Shown: positions 1 to 9,430, counted from the first letter of the stretch. The stretch is DNA of 64,000 nt from Pseudomonas brassicacearum subsp. neoaurantiaca (GCF_013608025.1 NZ_VDLV01000026.1:1-64000); one strand, 5' to 3'. Translations and numbers: made by a program. Notes: a model not told the origin generated them from the sequence alone.

Positions 1-1358
1 GCTGGTCGCGTCCGTGGACCATCGTCGCCTGGGCATTCCTCGGCATCGGCATCACCCTCGGTTCGTGGTGGGCCTACTACGAACTCGGCTGGGGCGGCTG
101 GTGGTTCTGGGACCCGGTGGAAAACGCTTCCTTCATGCCATGGCTCGTCGGTACGGCGCTGATTCACTCTTTGGCCGTCACGGAAAAGCGCGGCGTGTTT
201 AAGAGCTGGACGGTGTTGCTGGCCATCGCGGCATTCTCCCTCAGCCTGCTGGGGACGTTCCTGGTGCGCTCCGGCGTGCTGACCTCGGTACACGCTTTTG
301 CCTCGGACCCTGAGCGTGGCGTGTTCATCCTGATGTTCCTGTTGTTCGTGGTCGGCGGTTCGCTGACGCTGTTCGCCCTGCGTGCGCCCGTGGTCAAGAG
401 CCAGGTCGGCTTCAACCTCTGGTCCCGGGAAACCCTGCTGCTGGGCAACAACCTGGTGTTGGTGGTGGCCGCGTCGATGATTCTGCTCGGCACCCTGTAC
501 CCACTGGTACTCGACGCGCTGTCCGGCGCCAAGTTGTCGGTCGGCCCGCCGTACTTCAACGCGCTGTTCATTCCGCTGATGGCGATCCTGATGGCGGTGA
601 TGGCGGTCGGTGTACTGGTGCGCTGGAAGGACACGCCGGTCAAATGGCTGGTGGGCATGCTCACACCAGTGCTGTTGGGCACGGCTGCCCTGGCCGTGGT
701 GGCTGGCATCGCCTATGGCGATTTCAACTGGGCAGTATTGGCGACCTTCGTGCTGGCGGCCTGGGTGTTGCTGGCCGGTGTTCGAGACATCTTCGACAAG
801 ACCCGCCATAAAGGCCTGATCAAGGGCCTGCCAACCCTGACGCGCAGTTATTGGGGCATGCAGCTCGCTCACCTGGGCATCGCCGTTTGCGCCCTCGGCG
901 TGGTGCTGTCCAGCCAGAACAGTGCCGAGCGTGACCTGCGCCTGGCGCCGGGCGAATCCATGGACCTGGGCGGCTACCAGTTCGTCTTCGAGGGCGCCAA
1001 GCATTTCGAGGGGCCGAACTTCACCTCCGACAAAGGCACCGTGCGGGTCATCCGCAACGGCGAGGAGATTACCGTGCTGCACCCGGAGAAGCGTCTCTAT
1101 ACCGTGCAGAACTCCGTAATGACCGAAGCCGGGATCGACGCCGGCTTCACCCGCGATCTGTATGTGGCGCTGGGCGAATCCCTGGGCGATGGCGCCTGGG
1201 CGGTGCGCGTCCACGTCAAGCCGTTCGTGCGCTGGATCTGGTTCGGCGGCTTGCTCACCGGCCTGGGCGGAGTACTGGCGGCGCTGGATCGGCGTTATCG
1301 CGTCAAAGTGAAGGCTCGGGTGCGTGAAGCCCTGGGTGCAACAGGAGCCACTGCATGA
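1..1358 (+). CDS. ccmF: Cytochrome c heme lyase subunit CcmF (C-terminal part)
   Basis: The reading frame is already open at the window edge (first full codon at base 3), so only the C-terminal part is present. The visible start contains the tryptophan-rich WWD segment (GWGGWWFWDPVEN), the heme-handling signature of CcmF. Several hydrophobic segments follow, then a large periplasmic portion and a last membrane helix near bases 1230-1280. CcmF works with CcmH in the inner membrane to attach heme to apocytochrome c. The stop overlaps the ccmG start (ATGA), as expected in a ccm operon. The true start lies upstream of the window. Confidence 0.95.
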   Translation, partial: WSRPWTIVAWAFLGIGITLGSWWAYYELGWGGWWFWDPVENASFMPWLVGTALIHSLAVTEKRGVFKSWTVLLAIAAFSLSLLGTFLVRSGVLTSVHAFASDPERGVFILMFLLFVVGGSLTLFALRAPVVKSQVGFNLWSRETLLLGNNLVLVVAASMILLGTLYPLVLDALSGAKLSVGPPYFNALFIPLMAILMAVMAVGVLVRWKDTPVKWLVGMLTPVLLGTAALAVVAGIAYGDFNWAVLATFVLAAWVLLAGVRDIFDKTRHKGLIKGLPTLTRSYWGMQLAHLGIAVCALGVVLSSQNSAERDLRLAPGESMDLGGYQFVFEGAKHFEGPNFTSDKGTVRVIRNGEEITVLHPEKRLYTVQNSVMTEAGIDAGFTRDLYVALGESLGDGAWAVRVHVKPFVRWIWFGGLLTGLGGVLAALDRRYRVKVKARVREALGATGATA

Positions 1359-1891
1359 AACGTTGGTTGATGGTATTGCCGCTGGCGCTGTTCCTGCTCG
1401 TTGCGGTGTTCCTTTATCGGGGGTTGTTCCTGAACCCGTCGGAGCTGCCTTCGGCGATGATCGGCAAGCCATTCCCGGAGTTTTCCCTGCCGTCGGTGCA
1501 AGGCGACAAGACCCTGGCCCGCGCCGACTTGCTGGGCAAGCCAGCGCTGGTCAATGTGTGGGGCACCTGGTGCATTTCCTGCCGGGTCGAGCACCCGGTG
1601 TTGAACAAGCTCGCGCAGAACGGCGTGGTGATCTATGGCGTCAACTACAAGGACGTCAATGCCGACGCCTTGAAGTGGCTGGCCGAGTTCCACAACCCGT
1701 ATCAGCTGGACATCCGCGACGAAGAAGGCACCTTGGGCCTGAACCTGGGTGTATACGGGGCGCCGGAAACGTTCTTCATCGACGCCAAGGGCATCATTCG
1801 CGACAAGTTCGTCGGTGTGATCGACGAGCAGGTCTGGCGCGAGAAACTGGCCGCCAAATACCAGGCCCTGGTGGACGAGGCCAAGCCATGA
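1355..1891 (+). CDS. ccmG: Thiol:disulfide interchange protein CcmG/DsbE
   Basis: 178 residues. An N-terminal signal anchor (MKRWLMVLPLALFLLVAVF) is followed by a thioredoxin-like domain with the redox motif WCISC near residue 72. GVYGAPETF is the usual CcmG region around the cis-proline. The protein is membrane-anchored in the periplasm and reduces the CxxCH heme-binding cysteines of apocytochrome c so that heme can be joined. It overlaps ccmF by four bases upstream and ccmH by four bases downstream, so translation is probably coupled. Length and motif are normal for the family. Confidence 0.95.
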   Translation: MKRWLMVLPLALFLLVAVFLYRGLFLNPSELPSAMIGKPFPEFSLPSVQGDKTLARADLLGKPALVNVWGTWCISCRVEHPVLNKLAQNGVVIYGVNYKDVNADALKWLAEFHNPYQLDIRDEEGTLGLNLGVYGAPETFFIDAKGIIRDKFVGVIDEQVWREKLAAKYQALVDEAKP

Positions 1892-2361
1892 AGCGCTGGT
1901 TAGCCGCTGCCGTTCTCGGCTTGAGCCTGGCGGGCGTGGCCCACGCCGCCATCGATACCTACGAATTCGCCAACGATGCCGAGCGCGAGCGGTTTCGCGA
2001 CCTGACCAAGGAACTGCGCTGCCCCAAGTGCCAGAACCAGGACATCGCCGATTCCAACGCGCCGATCGCGGCTGATTTGCGCAAGGAAATCTTCCGCATG
2101 CTCGGCGAGGGCAAGGACAACCAGCAGATCATCGACTTCATGGTGGATCGCTACGGTGAGTTCGTGCGCTACAACCCGGCCCTGACGTCCAAGACCGCGC
2201 TGCTCTGGTTCGGCCCCGCCGGGCTGCTGCTGGGTGGTTTCGTGGTCATCGCGGTGATCGTGCGCCGCCGTCGGGTGCAGCGCAGCGCCACCCCGGACAC
2301 GCTTTCTGTCGAAGAGCGCCAGCGCCTCGACCAACTGTTGGATAAAACCAAGCATGATTGA
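1888..2361 (+). CDS. ccmH: Cytochrome c-type biogenesis protein CcmH
   Basis: 157 residues, started at the ATG overlapping the ccmG stop. It has a signal peptide ending in the VAHA region, the LRCPKCQNQ motif (CPKC redox pair, residues ~42-45), and a C-terminal transmembrane helix ([21 protein letters not shown]) followed by a basic stretch. CcmH is the short periplasmic thiol oxidoreductase that forms mixed disulfides with apocytochrome c and works with CcmF and CcmG. The length fits the split CcmH/CcmI arrangement of Pseudomonas, not the fused E. coli protein. A longer frame opens at 1324 but would overlap all of ccmG, so it was not used. Confidence 0.94.
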   Translation: MKRWLAAAVLGLSLAGVAHAAIDTYEFANDAERERFRDLTKELRCPKCQNQDIADSNAPIAADLRKEIFRMLGEGKDNQQIIDFMVDRYGEFVRYNPALTSKTALLWFGPAGLLLGGFVVIAVIVRRRRVQRSATPDTLSVEERQRLDQLLDKTKHD

Positions 2362-3556
2362 TTTCTGGCTCGCCGCAGGACTGCTTCTCCTGATTGCCCT
2401 GAGTTTCCTGTTGATCCCCGTGTTGCGTGGCCGCCGCGCCCAATTGGAAGAAGACCGCACGGCGCTGAACGTGGCGCTGTATCAGGAGCGCGTCGCCGAA
2501 TTGCAGGCCGAGCGGGAGGAGGGCGTGCTCAACGCCGCGCAACTGGACACCGGTCGCGCTGAGGCCGCCCGGGAACTGCTGGCCGACACCGAGGGTGCCG
2601 ATGCGCCGCGTGAATCGCGCCTGGGCAAGCCGTTGCCGCTGCTCGCCGCCGTGCTGGTGCCGGTGCTGGGTCTGGCGCTGTACCTGCATTTCGGGGCCAG
2701 CGACAAAGTCGAGCTGACTCGCGAGTTCGCCCAGGCGCCGCAGTCGATGGAAGAAATGACCTTGCGCCTGGAGCGTGCGGTGGCGGCGCAGCCGGACTCC
2801 GCCGAGGGCTTGTATTTCCTCGGCCGGACCTACATGGCCCAGGATCGGCCGGCGGACGCGGCGAAGATTTTCGAACGCACCGTGGCGGTCGCAGGTCGCC
2901 AGCCGGAGCTGTTGGGCCAATGGGCCCAGGCGCAATATTTCGCTGATGGCAAGAAATGGTCGGACAAGGTCCAGGCGTTGACCGACGAGGCACTGAAACT
3001 CGATCCGAAGGAAGTCACAAGCCTGGGCCTGTTGGGCATCGCCGCGTTCGAAGGCGAGCGCTACCAGGACGCCATCGATTACTGGGGCCGCCTGCTGGCG
3101 CAATTGCCTGAAGGCGATAAATCCCGTGAAGCGTTGCAGGGTGGCATCGCCCGCGCCACTGAAAAGCTGCAGGCCAGTGGCGGCAAAGTCGCCCAAGCGC
3201 CGGCAGCCAAGACTGCGGCACTGCTCAAGGTTCGTGTCGACCTGGCCCCTTCGCTCAAGGCCAAGGTGCAGCCGGGGGACAGTGTGTTCATTTTTGCCCG
3301 CGCGGTTTCCGGCCCGCCGGCACCGCTGGCGGCCAAGCGCCTGACCGTCGCCGACCTGCCGGCCAGCGTCGAGCTGGGCGACGCGGACGCAATGATGCCG
3401 CAACTGAAACTGTCGAACTTCCCGGAAGTCCAACTGGTGGCACGCATCTCCCGGGCCGGTCAGCCAACCGCCGGTGAGTGGATCGGTCGCAGCCAACCCT
3501 TGGCGAGCAGCACCACCGCGCCGCAACAACTAACCATCGACACTCCGGACCAATGA
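2354..3556 (+). CDS. ccmI: Cytochrome c maturation apocytochrome chaperone CcmI (CycH)
   Basis: 400 residues. A first membrane helix (residues ~5-25), a cytoplasmic linker rich in E/A/R with a leucine-zipper-like character, and a second helix ([18 protein letters not shown], ~residues 96-115) lead to a periplasmic part with tetratricopeptide-like repeats (e.g. [20 protein letters not shown]). A C-terminal beta-rich domain follows from about residue 290. CcmI delivers apocytochrome c to the CcmF/CcmH ligation complex. It overlaps ccmH by eight bases and is the last ccm gene here. Confidence 0.93.
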   Translation: MIDFWLAAGLLLLIALSFLLIPVLRGRRAQLEEDRTALNVALYQERVAELQAEREEGVLNAAQLDTGRAEAARELLADTEGADAPRESRLGKPLPLLAAVLVPVLGLALYLHFGASDKVELTREFAQAPQSMEEMTLRLERAVAAQPDSAEGLYFLGRTYMAQDRPADAAKIFERTVAVAGRQPELLGQWAQAQYFADGKKWSDKVQALTDEALKLDPKEVTSLGLLGIAAFEGERYQDAIDYWGRLLAQLPEGDKSREALQGGIARATEKLQASGGKVAQAPAAKTAALLKVRVDLAPSLKAKVQPGDSVFIFARAVSGPPAPLAAKRLTVADLPASVELGDADAMMPQLKLSNFPEVQLVARISRAGQPTAGEWIGRSQPLASSTTAPQQLTIDTPDQ

Positions 3557-3570
3557 CAGGAACACGCCCC

Positions 3571-3978
3571 ATGACCGCCATCGCTCGTATCACCCTGCTC
3601 ACGCTCGTCCTGGGGCTGAGCGCTTGTGCGGTCCAGCGCCCGTCCGAGCCTTCAGCGCCGCTGCCCCCCATCCCGCCCTCGACACCGACCACCAAGCCCG
3701 TTCCGTCGACGGCGCCCGGTAAACCGGTAACCCCGAACAAACCGTCCAAGCCTGTGCCGCGCACCTCCGCCAGTTTCGCCCCGCCGCCGGGTGGCAACAG
3801 CCATTGGGATGCCAAGCTCGGGGTCTACGTACTGGATAACCAGACCAATACGTTCTATCGCCAACGCACCTATTACCGCTGGAACAACGGCTGGAGTCGC
3901 TCCGTCAGCCCGAACGGGCCGTGGGAAGACACCACCATCGAAGGCGTGCCGGCAGGGCTGGGGCAGAAGTTTCACTGA
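3571..3978 (+). CDS. Small proline-rich lipoprotein, function unknown
   Basis: 135 residues. The start at 3571 follows an ACAGGA ribosome site and gives a lipoprotein signal with a lipobox ending LGLSAC (Cys near residue 16). Next comes a flexible Pro/Ser/Thr/Lys-rich segment (~residues 20-65), then a small C-terminal domain rich in aromatic residues (NTFYRQRTYYRWNNGWSRS). It is therefore probably anchored to a membrane by lipid, with a proline spacer holding the aromatic domain away. It lies 14 bases after ccmI and could be co-transcribed, but nothing in it indicates a cytochrome role. A more distal upstream ATG (3553) would weaken the signal peptide. Confidence 0.75.
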   Translation: MTAIARITLLTLVLGLSACAVQRPSEPSAPLPPIPPSTPTTKPVPSTAPGKPVTPNKPSKPVPRTSASFAPPPGGNSHWDAKLGVYVLDNQTNTFYRQRTYYRWNNGWSRSVSPNGPWEDTTIEGVPAGLGQKFH

Positions 3979-3997
3979 AGCCTTACTGCGGATCCCC

Positions 3998-4161
3998 GTG
4001 GCGAGGGAACTTGCTCCCGCTGGGCCTGTAGGAGCTGGCGAAGCCTCGGGCCGCGTTCGGACGATCTTTTGCTTGGGATTCGAGTGTCATTGAAAAGATC
4101 GCAGCCTCGCTTCGCTCGGCAGCTCCTACGGGGGCCAGCGGGAGCAAGCTCCCTCGCCACA
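3998..4161. repeat. Nested REP pair: type A arms enclosing type C arms
   Basis: Outer arms GTGGCGAGGGAACTTGCTCC (from 3999) and its inverted copy (ending ~4160) are one palindrome family. Inside them lies a second inverted pair of another family: GTAGGAGCTGGCGAAGCC near 4029, and a copy reading CGGCAGCTCCTAC ending near 4130. The whole fills the gap between the lipoprotein gene and speE. Confidence 0.88.
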
Positions 4162-4194
4162 AAGGCTGCAATGTGCCGTCCAGACAGTTGAGGT

Positions 4195-4223
4195 TCGACC
4201 TGTCATCCCTAGCGTCGTAGAAT
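4195..4223 (+). promoter_or_regulatory. Possible sigma-70 promoter of speE
   Basis: TCGACC (4195-4200) and TAGAAT (4218-4223) are separated by 17 bases, about 55 bases upstream of the speE start. It lies just after the repeat element, the natural place for the speE promoter. The -35 match is only moderate. Confidence 0.4.
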
Positions 4224-4277
4224 GCGCGCCTTTGCGAGCCTCATTGGCCAACCGCGTATTGATTGGAGCATTTGACC

Positions 4278-5153
4278 ATGACGACCACCCCGACCGGCGA
4301 TTACCTGGAAACCCTCTACGAAGGCTACGGCCAGCGTTTTCGCATGGATAAACTGCTGCACGAAGTACGCACCGAACATCAGCATCTGGTGATCTTCGAA
4401 AACCCGCGCATGGGCCGGGTCATGGCCTTGGACGGCGTGATCCAGACCACCGAAGCCGACGAATACATCTATCACGAGATGCTGACTCACGTTCCCATCC
4501 TGGCCCATGGCGCGGCCAAGCGTGTATTGATCATCGGTGGCGGCGACGGCGGCATGCTGCGGGAAGTGACCAAGCATGCCGGCATCGAGCACATCACCAT
4601 GGTCGAAATCGACGGCACCGTGGTGGACATGTGCAAGGAATTCCTGCCCAACCACTCCAAGGGCGCCTACGACGACCCGCGCCTGAACCTGGTGATCGAC
4701 GACGGCATGCGCTTCGTCGCCACCACTGAGGAAAAATTCGACGTCATCATTTCCGACTCCACCGACCCGATCGGTCCGGGCGAGGTGCTGTTTTCGGAAA
4801 ACTTCTACCAGGCCTGCCGCCGTTGCCTGAACGAGGGCGGGATCCTGGTGACCCAGAACGGCACGCCGTTCATGCAACTGGGCGAAGTCCAGACCACCGC
4901 CGGACGCCTGCGTGGGCTGTTCGCCGACTGGCATTTCTACCAGGCCGCCGTGCCGACCTACATCGGCGGCGCCATGACCTTCGCCTGGGGTTCGACCGAC
5001 ACGGCCTACCGCAAGCTGTCCCGTGAAACCCTGCGCGAGCGGTTCATCGGCAGCGGCATCGTGACGCGCTACTACAACCCCGAGATTCACATCGGCGCGT
5101 TCGCCATGCCGCAGTATGTGTTGCAGGCGATCAACAAGCCGAGCAACGACTGA
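4278..5153 (+). CDS. speE: Spermidine synthase (polyamine aminopropyltransferase)
   Basis: 291 residues from the ATG at 4278, chosen because GGAG (4265-4268) is nine bases upstream; an upstream ATG at 4263 lacks such a site. It transfers the aminopropyl group of decarboxylated S-adenosylmethionine to putrescine, giving spermidine and methylthioadenosine. The nucleotide-binding loop [11 protein letters not shown] (~residues 84-94), the acidic VEIDG motif and the catalytic-loop [10 protein letters not shown] (~residues 163-172) are all present, and length is normal. The by-product methylthioadenosine is the substrate of the salvage genes mtaD/mtnA found further along this window. Confidence 0.95.
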   Translation: MTTTPTGDYLETLYEGYGQRFRMDKLLHEVRTEHQHLVIFENPRMGRVMALDGVIQTTEADEYIYHEMLTHVPILAHGAAKRVLIIGGGDGGMLREVTKHAGIEHITMVEIDGTVVDMCKEFLPNHSKGAYDDPRLNLVIDDGMRFVATTEEKFDVIISDSTDPIGPGEVLFSENFYQACRRCLNEGGILVTQNGTPFMQLGEVQTTAGRLRGLFADWHFYQAAVPTYIGGAMTFAWGSTDTAYRKLSRETLRERFIGSGIVTRYYNPEIHIGAFAMPQYVLQAINKPSND

Positions 5154-5171
5154 CGCCGGCGACAGTTGCTT

Positions 5172-5301
5172 CTGTGGCGAGGGAGCTTGCTCCCGCTGGG
5201 TCGCGAAGCGGCCCCCGACAAATGTCCAGGCAACTTGGTGTGTAAGACAGACCCTGGGGGCTGCTTCGCAGCCCAGCGGGAGCAAGCTCCCTCGCCACAA
5301 G
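5172..5301. repeat. REP inverted pair, type A
   Basis: CTGTGGCGAGGGAGCTTGCT at 5172 and its inverted copy ending near 5300 face each other across about 80 bases. The rest of this 371-base gap (5302-5524) is comparatively AT-rich and presumably holds the promoter of the next gene, but no convincing -35/-10 pair was found. Confidence 0.9.
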
Positions 5302-5524
5302 TGCGCTGTGGCACTTTTGTGTTGCCAAAATATTCATTGAACGAAATTTTCACAAAACCTTGCGGACAATCCTTCGCGCTTTTATTGCCCGGTTATTTAA
5401 TGGCAATGCCATGACCGTTCGTGCAAGATCTTCGCTTTCGCGCAAGCCCCGGCCTTGAATGGCTCGACAGAGGGCGCGCTGTAACTCCTACTTTTGACCC
5501 CACTTCAATAGGTCCTCAAACGAC

Positions 5525-7618
5525 ATGGCAATCCCGGACGCCCTGAGTCAGCAGCGCACCACGCATCGCCTGCTGCAACCGACCGTCAAATCGCACCTGG
5601 CCTACACGTTGCTCTGTGCCCTGGTGATGATGATCATGTTCAGCCTGCTGCGCGTGGCGCTGCTGGTCTACAACCGCCAGATGATCCTCGACACGCCGGC
5701 CTCGACCTTCGTGGAAGCGTTTGTCAACGGCCTGCGTTTCGACCTGCGGCTGGTTGTCTATCTTTGCGTTCCGTTGCTGCTGGCCTTGTTCAGTGCGCGG
5801 GCCATGGCGGCACGTGGGTTCTTTCGTTTCTGGTTGACCGTCACCTCCAGCATCGCGCTGTTCCTGGGCTTGATGGAGATGGATTTCTATCGTGAGTTCC
5901 ACCAGCGCCTCAACGGCCTGGTCTTCCAATACGTCAAGGAAGACCCGAAAACCGTGATGAGCATGCTCTGGTACGGCTTCCCGGTGGTGCGCTATCTGCT
6001 GGCCTGGGCCGGCGGCACGATCATCCTCAGCCTGGCGTTCAAGGGCGCCGACCGTGCCACTCGCCCACGCGGGCCGTTCAGCGGTGGCAGCATCGGTACG
6101 CGCCAGATCGCTCCGTGGTACGCGCGTATTGCAGTGTTCATGGTTTGCCTGCTGGTGGCCGTGGTCGCGGCTCGTGGCACCTTGCGCCAAGGTCCGCCCT
6201 TGCGCTGGGGCGATGTCTACACCACCGATTCGAACTTCGCCAATCAGTTGGGCCTCAATGGCACGCTGTCCCTGGTGGCTGCGGCCAAAAGCCGGATGTC
6301 CGAAGACCGTGACAACATCTGGAAAGCCACCCTTGAGCAGCCGCTGGCGCAGCAGACCGTGCGCAACATGCTGGTGCTGCCTGACGATAAACTCGTCGAC
6401 ACCGAGACCGCCGCGGTGCGCCGCGACTACACGCCGCCGACCGACAAGACGCTGCCGATCAAGAACGTGGTCGTGATCCTGATGGAAAGCATGGCCGGTC
6501 ACTCGGTGGGCGCCTTGGGCGCGCCGGGCAACATCACGCCTTACCTGGACAAGTTGTCCAAGGAAGGCCTGCTGTTCGACCGCTTTTTCTCCAACGGCAC
6601 CCACACCCACCAGGGCATGTTCGCCACCATGGCGTGCTTCCCGAACCTGCCGGGTTTCGAATACTTGATGCAGACGCCGGAAGGCAGCCACAAGCTGTCG
6701 GGCCTGCCGCAACTGCTCAGCGCTCGTGATTACGACGACGTGTATGTCTATAACGGCGATTTTGCCTGGGACAACCAGTCGGGTTTCTTCAGCAGCCAGG
6801 GCATGACCACGTTCATCGGCCGTAACGACTTCGTGAACCCGGTGTTCTCCGATCCGACCTGGGGCGTGTCCGACCAGGACATGTTCGACCGTGGCCTGAT
6901 CGAGCTCAAGGCCCGGGAAAACGGCAAGCCGTTCTATGCCTTGTTGCAAACCCTGTCCAACCACACGCCCTACGCGCTGCCTACGCCGTTGCCGGTGGAG
7001 CGGGTCACTGACCGTGGCAGCCTGAACGAACACCTGACCGCCATGCGTTATTCCGACTGGGCGCTGGGCCAGTTCTTCGAGAAGGCGCGCAAGGAACCTT
7101 ACTTCAAGGAAACCCTGTTCGTGGTGGTCGGCGACCATGGCTTTGGCAACGAGCGCCAGATCACCGAAATGGACCTGGGCCGTTTCAACGTGCCGATGCT
7201 GCTGATCGGGCCTGGCGTCCAGGAAAAGTTCGGCCAGCGCAATCACACCGTGGGCACCCAGGTGGATATCGTCCCGACCATCATGGGCCGGATCGGCGGG
7301 CAAGTACGCAACCAGTGCTGGGGCCGTGATTTGCTGAACCTGCCGCAAGGCGATACAGGTTTCGGTGTGATCAAGCCGTCTGGCAGCGAACAGACCACCG
7401 CGATCATCCGCGACGACAAGATCCTGGTACTGCCCAAAGAAAAGGAAATGGCACCCAAGATGTATCGCTATGAATTGGGCGCCAATCCGCGGGCCGAGAT
7501 CATCCCGGACGCAGCGGAAACTGGCGAGATGAAAACCCAACTCGAATCGTTCCTGCAAACCGCCACGAAGAGCCTGTTGGATAACACCGCTGGCGTTGTT
7601 GACGGCAAGCCGGACTGA
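5525..7618 (+). CDS. LTA synthase family membrane sulfatase (phosphoglycerol transferase-like)
   Basis: 697 residues. Four to five membrane helices occupy the first ~215 residues; the rest is a periplasmic sulfatase/alkaline-phosphatase fold. Visible active-site features are VVILMESMAG (metal-binding Glu, ~residue 321), SNGTHTHQGMF (candidate catalytic Thr 359/361) and VVGDHGFGN near residue 540. Relatives move phosphoglycerol or phosphoethanolamine head groups onto sugars or lipids: LtaS in Firmicutes, OpgB/MdoB on periplasmic glucans in Gram-negatives. Since this organism has no lipoteichoic acid, modification of glucans or envelope lipids is more likely. The gene stands alone and ends in a clear terminator. 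Confidence 0.85.
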   Translation: MAIPDALSQQRTTHRLLQPTVKSHLAYTLLCALVMMIMFSLLRVALLVYNRQMILDTPASTFVEAFVNGLRFDLRLVVYLCVPLLLALFSARAMAARGFFRFWLTVTSSIALFLGLMEMDFYREFHQRLNGLVFQYVKEDPKTVMSMLWYGFPVVRYLLAWAGGTIILSLAFKGADRATRPRGPFSGGSIGTRQIAPWYARIAVFMVCLLVAVVAARGTLRQGPPLRWGDVYTTDSNFANQLGLNGTLSLVAAAKSRMSEDRDNIWKATLEQPLAQQTVRNMLVLPDDKLVDTETAAVRRDYTPPTDKTLPIKNVVVILMESMAGHSVGALGAPGNITPYLDKLSKEGLLFDRFFSNGTHTHQGMFATMACFPNLPGFEYLMQTPEGSHKLSGLPQLLSARDYDDVYVYNGDFAWDNQSGFFSSQGMTTFIGRNDFVNPVFSDPTWGVSDQDMFDRGLIELKARENGKPFYALLQTLSNHTPYALPTPLPVERVTDRGSLNEHLTAMRYSDWALGQFFEKARKEPYFKETLFVVVGDHGFGNERQITEMDLGRFNVPMLLIGPGVQEKFGQRNHTVGTQVDIVPTIMGRIGGQVRNQCWGRDLLNLPQGDTGFGVIKPSGSEQTTAIIRDDKILVLPKEKEMAPKMYRYELGANPRAEIIPDAAETGEMKTQLESFLQTATKSLLDNTAGVVDGKPD

Positions 7619-7631
7619 TATTCCGGTGAAT

Positions 7632-7664
7632 AAAAAAAGAGGCCTTGAAGGCCTCTTTTTTTTT
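7632..7664 (+). terminator. Rho-independent terminator after the sulfatase gene
   Basis: AAGAGGCC-TTGA-AGGCCTCTT followed by a run of T (to 7664), starting about 15 bases after the stop codon. The A-run on the other side means it can also end transcription of the convergent DUF3309 gene. Confidence 0.93.
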
Positions 7665-7675
7665 GCGCTTGGGAT

Positions 7676-7828
7676 TTATATCTTGCCAAGTAACAGCAAG
7701 ATCAACAGCACCACCAAGACTACGCCGATGATACCGGACGGCCCGTAACCCCAACTTCTGGAGTGTGGGAAGACCGGCAGGCCACCGATCAGCAGGAGGA
7801 TCAGGATGATGATTAGAATAGTGCCCAT
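7676..7828 (-). CDS. DUF3309-type hydrophobic micro-protein
   Basis: 50 residues, read on the minus strand from ATG at 7828 to TAA at 7676, with AAGGAAAT seven bases before the start. Two hydrophobic stretches (MGTILIIILILLLIGGLP and GIIGVVLVVLLILLLLGKI) flank a short conserved centre PVFPHSRSWGYGPSG. That layout is characteristic of the widespread DUF3309 family of tiny membrane proteins, whose function is unknown. It is convergent with the sulfatase gene and probably shares its bidirectional terminator. The protein is too short for usual ORF cut-offs. Confidence 0.85.
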   Translation of the reverse strand: MGTILIIILILLLIGGLPVFPHSRSWGYGPSGIIGVVLVVLLILLLLGKI

Positions 7829-8084
7829 TGTTGATTTCCTTATTGGTCAGTTCATCAGTGATTAAAACTTTCAACTGCCAGCGCGCATGCGTTAAATCCG
7901 GGCGGCTTATAAAGTCCGACCGTAACGTCCTGTAAAAAATTCAAAGTTTTTTTGTCGTTCGATATAGCGACAGCGCATTGCCATGCAGTCGCCACTGAGT
8001 CCAAGGCATGACTTCAAGACCTCCCATGGTTTGCCCCCGCCATTCAGCAATCTGATGGAGCGTGGGTCGGGCCGGGGCCTTCGC

Positions 8085-8090
8085 TATACT
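8085..8090 (+). promoter_or_regulatory. Possible -10 box (TATACT) for the SDR gene
   Basis: TATACT lies 38 bases before the start codon at 8128 in an otherwise featureless 299-base gap (7829-8127). No good -35 hexamer is seen at the normal spacing, so this is tentative. Confidence 0.3.
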
Positions 8091-8127
8091 CGGCCTATCT
8101 CTCCCGGAACAACAAGGCTGTTTCCCT

Positions 8128-8943
8128 ATGCAAAATCGCATGATGATCACCGGTGCCGGCTCAGGCCTGGGCCGCGAAATCGCGCTGCGCTGGGCTCGCG
8201 AAGGCTGGCACCTGGCCTTGTCGGATGTCAGTGAGCCAGGCCTCCAGGAAACCCTCAGGCTGGTACGCGAAGCGGGCGGCGACGGGTTCGTCCAACGCTG
8301 CGATGTCCGTGACTACAGCCAACTCACGGCGTTCGCCCAAGCCTGTGAGGAAAAGCTCGGCGGCATCGACATTATCGTCAACAACGCCGGCGTGGCGTCG
8401 GGTGGGTTCTTCAGCGAGCTGTCCCTGGAGGATTGGGACTGGCAGATCGCAATCAACCTGATGGGCGTGGTCAAGGGCTGCAAGGCGTTCTTGCCGCTGC
8501 TGGAAAAAAGTCGCGGCAAAATCATCAACATCGCCTCCATGGCGGCCCTGATGCAAGGCCCCGCCATGAGCAACTACAACGTCGCCAAGGCCGGCGTCGT
8601 GGCCTTGTCGGAAAGCCTGTTGATTGAACTGGCGCAGCAGGAAATCGGCGTGCACGTGGTCTGCCCGTCATTCTTCCAGACCAATTTGCTGGACTCTTTC
8701 CGCGGCCCGACCCCGGCCATGAAAGCCCAGGTCGGGAAGTTGCTGGAAAGCTCGCCGATCACGGCTTCTGACATTGCCGACTATATCTACCAGCATGTCG
8801 CCGAAGGGCAGTTCATGATCCTGCCCCACGAACAGGGGCGCGCGGCCTGGGCGATGAAGCAGAAAGACCCACAGTCGCTCTACGATGAAATGGCCGCCAT
8901 GGCTGACAAAATGCGCGCCAAGGCCCGCCAGAACCTGAGTTGA
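8128..8943 (+). CDS. Short-chain dehydrogenase/reductase
   Basis: 271 residues, started at ATG 8128 preceded by AAGG; a further upstream in-frame ATG gives a non-conserved extension. The N-terminal cofactor loop TGAGSGLG (~residues 8-15), the NNAGVASGG motif, a catalytic Ser region (IINIASMAAL) and the YNVAK catalytic Tyr-Lys pair (~residues 151-155) show a classical SDR. An Asp in LALSDVSEP after the second beta strand suggests NAD(H) preference. The substrate cannot be told from sequence. A long C-terminal tail rich in Lys/Ala/Met follows the fold. It is a single gene with no informative neighbours. Confidence 0.85.
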   Translation: MQNRMMITGAGSGLGREIALRWAREGWHLALSDVSEPGLQETLRLVREAGGDGFVQRCDVRDYSQLTAFAQACEEKLGGIDIIVNNAGVASGGFFSELSLEDWDWQIAINLMGVVKGCKAFLPLLEKSRGKIINIASMAALMQGPAMSNYNVAKAGVVALSESLLIELAQQEIGVHVVCPSFFQTNLLDSFRGPTPAMKAQVGKLLESSPITASDIADYIYQHVAEGQFMILPHEQGRAAWAMKQKDPQSLYDEMAAMADKMRAKARQNLS

Positions 8944-9003
8944 CCTGCGTTCCCGGCATCCATCAGGATTGCGCCCTCGTGCCTTCCTGATGGACCACTC
9001 CCC

Positions 9004-9336
9004 ATGTTCAATTACCTTTGGTTCTTTCTCGCCGCACTCTTCGAGATCGCCGGTTGCTACGCCTTCTGGATGTGGTTGCGCCAGGGCAAGAGCGCCTGGT
9101 GGATCGCGCCGGCACTGCTCAGTCTCACACTGTTCGCCGTGTTATTGACCCGTATCGAAGCCACTTACGCCGGTCGTGCCTATGCCGCCTACGGCGGGAT
9201 CTACATCGTCGCGTCGATCGGCTGGTTGGCGGTGGTGGAGCGTGTGCGACCGTTGGGTTCCGACTGGATTGGCGTCGCCCTCTGTGTGTTGGGGGCAGGA
9301 GTCATTCTGTTCGGCCCGCGATTCGCGGGACCATAA
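9004..9336 (+). CDS. YnfA-like (UPF0060) inner-membrane protein
   Basis: 110 residues with four predicted membrane helices. The sequence opens with [22 protein letters not shown] and contains [22 protein letters not shown], hallmark segments of the YnfA/UPF0060 family, a relative of small multidrug-resistance proteins. E. coli YnfA has been linked to efflux, but the role here is not shown by the sequence. The conserved first-helix Glu (ALFEIAG) that carries protons in SMR proteins is present. It starts 60 bases after the SDR gene on the same strand and may be in the same transcript. Confidence 0.88.
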   Translation: MFNYLWFFLAALFEIAGCYAFWMWLRQGKSAWWIAPALLSLTLFAVLLTRIEATYAGRAYAAYGGIYIVASIGWLAVVERVRPLGSDWIGVALCVLGAGVILFGPRFAGP

Positions 9337-9430
9337 ATCAGGTCAAAATCGGGTTTTTGCAGGACATTTCCTTCAGGCATTGGGGTCCCTGTTTGTAGGG
9401 GATTACTGATTTATCGCCGGTATCTTGTGC

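Noticed and set aside
3998..4161. Rho-independent terminators or tRNA-like structures at the REP pairs
   Set aside because: No T-runs and no tRNA features; the same cores recur at about a dozen places in inverted pairs.
5516..7558. A 680-codon frame antisense to the sulfatase gene
   Set aside because: Composition (H, R, Q-rich) and lack of any motif show a shadow of the sulfatase frame.
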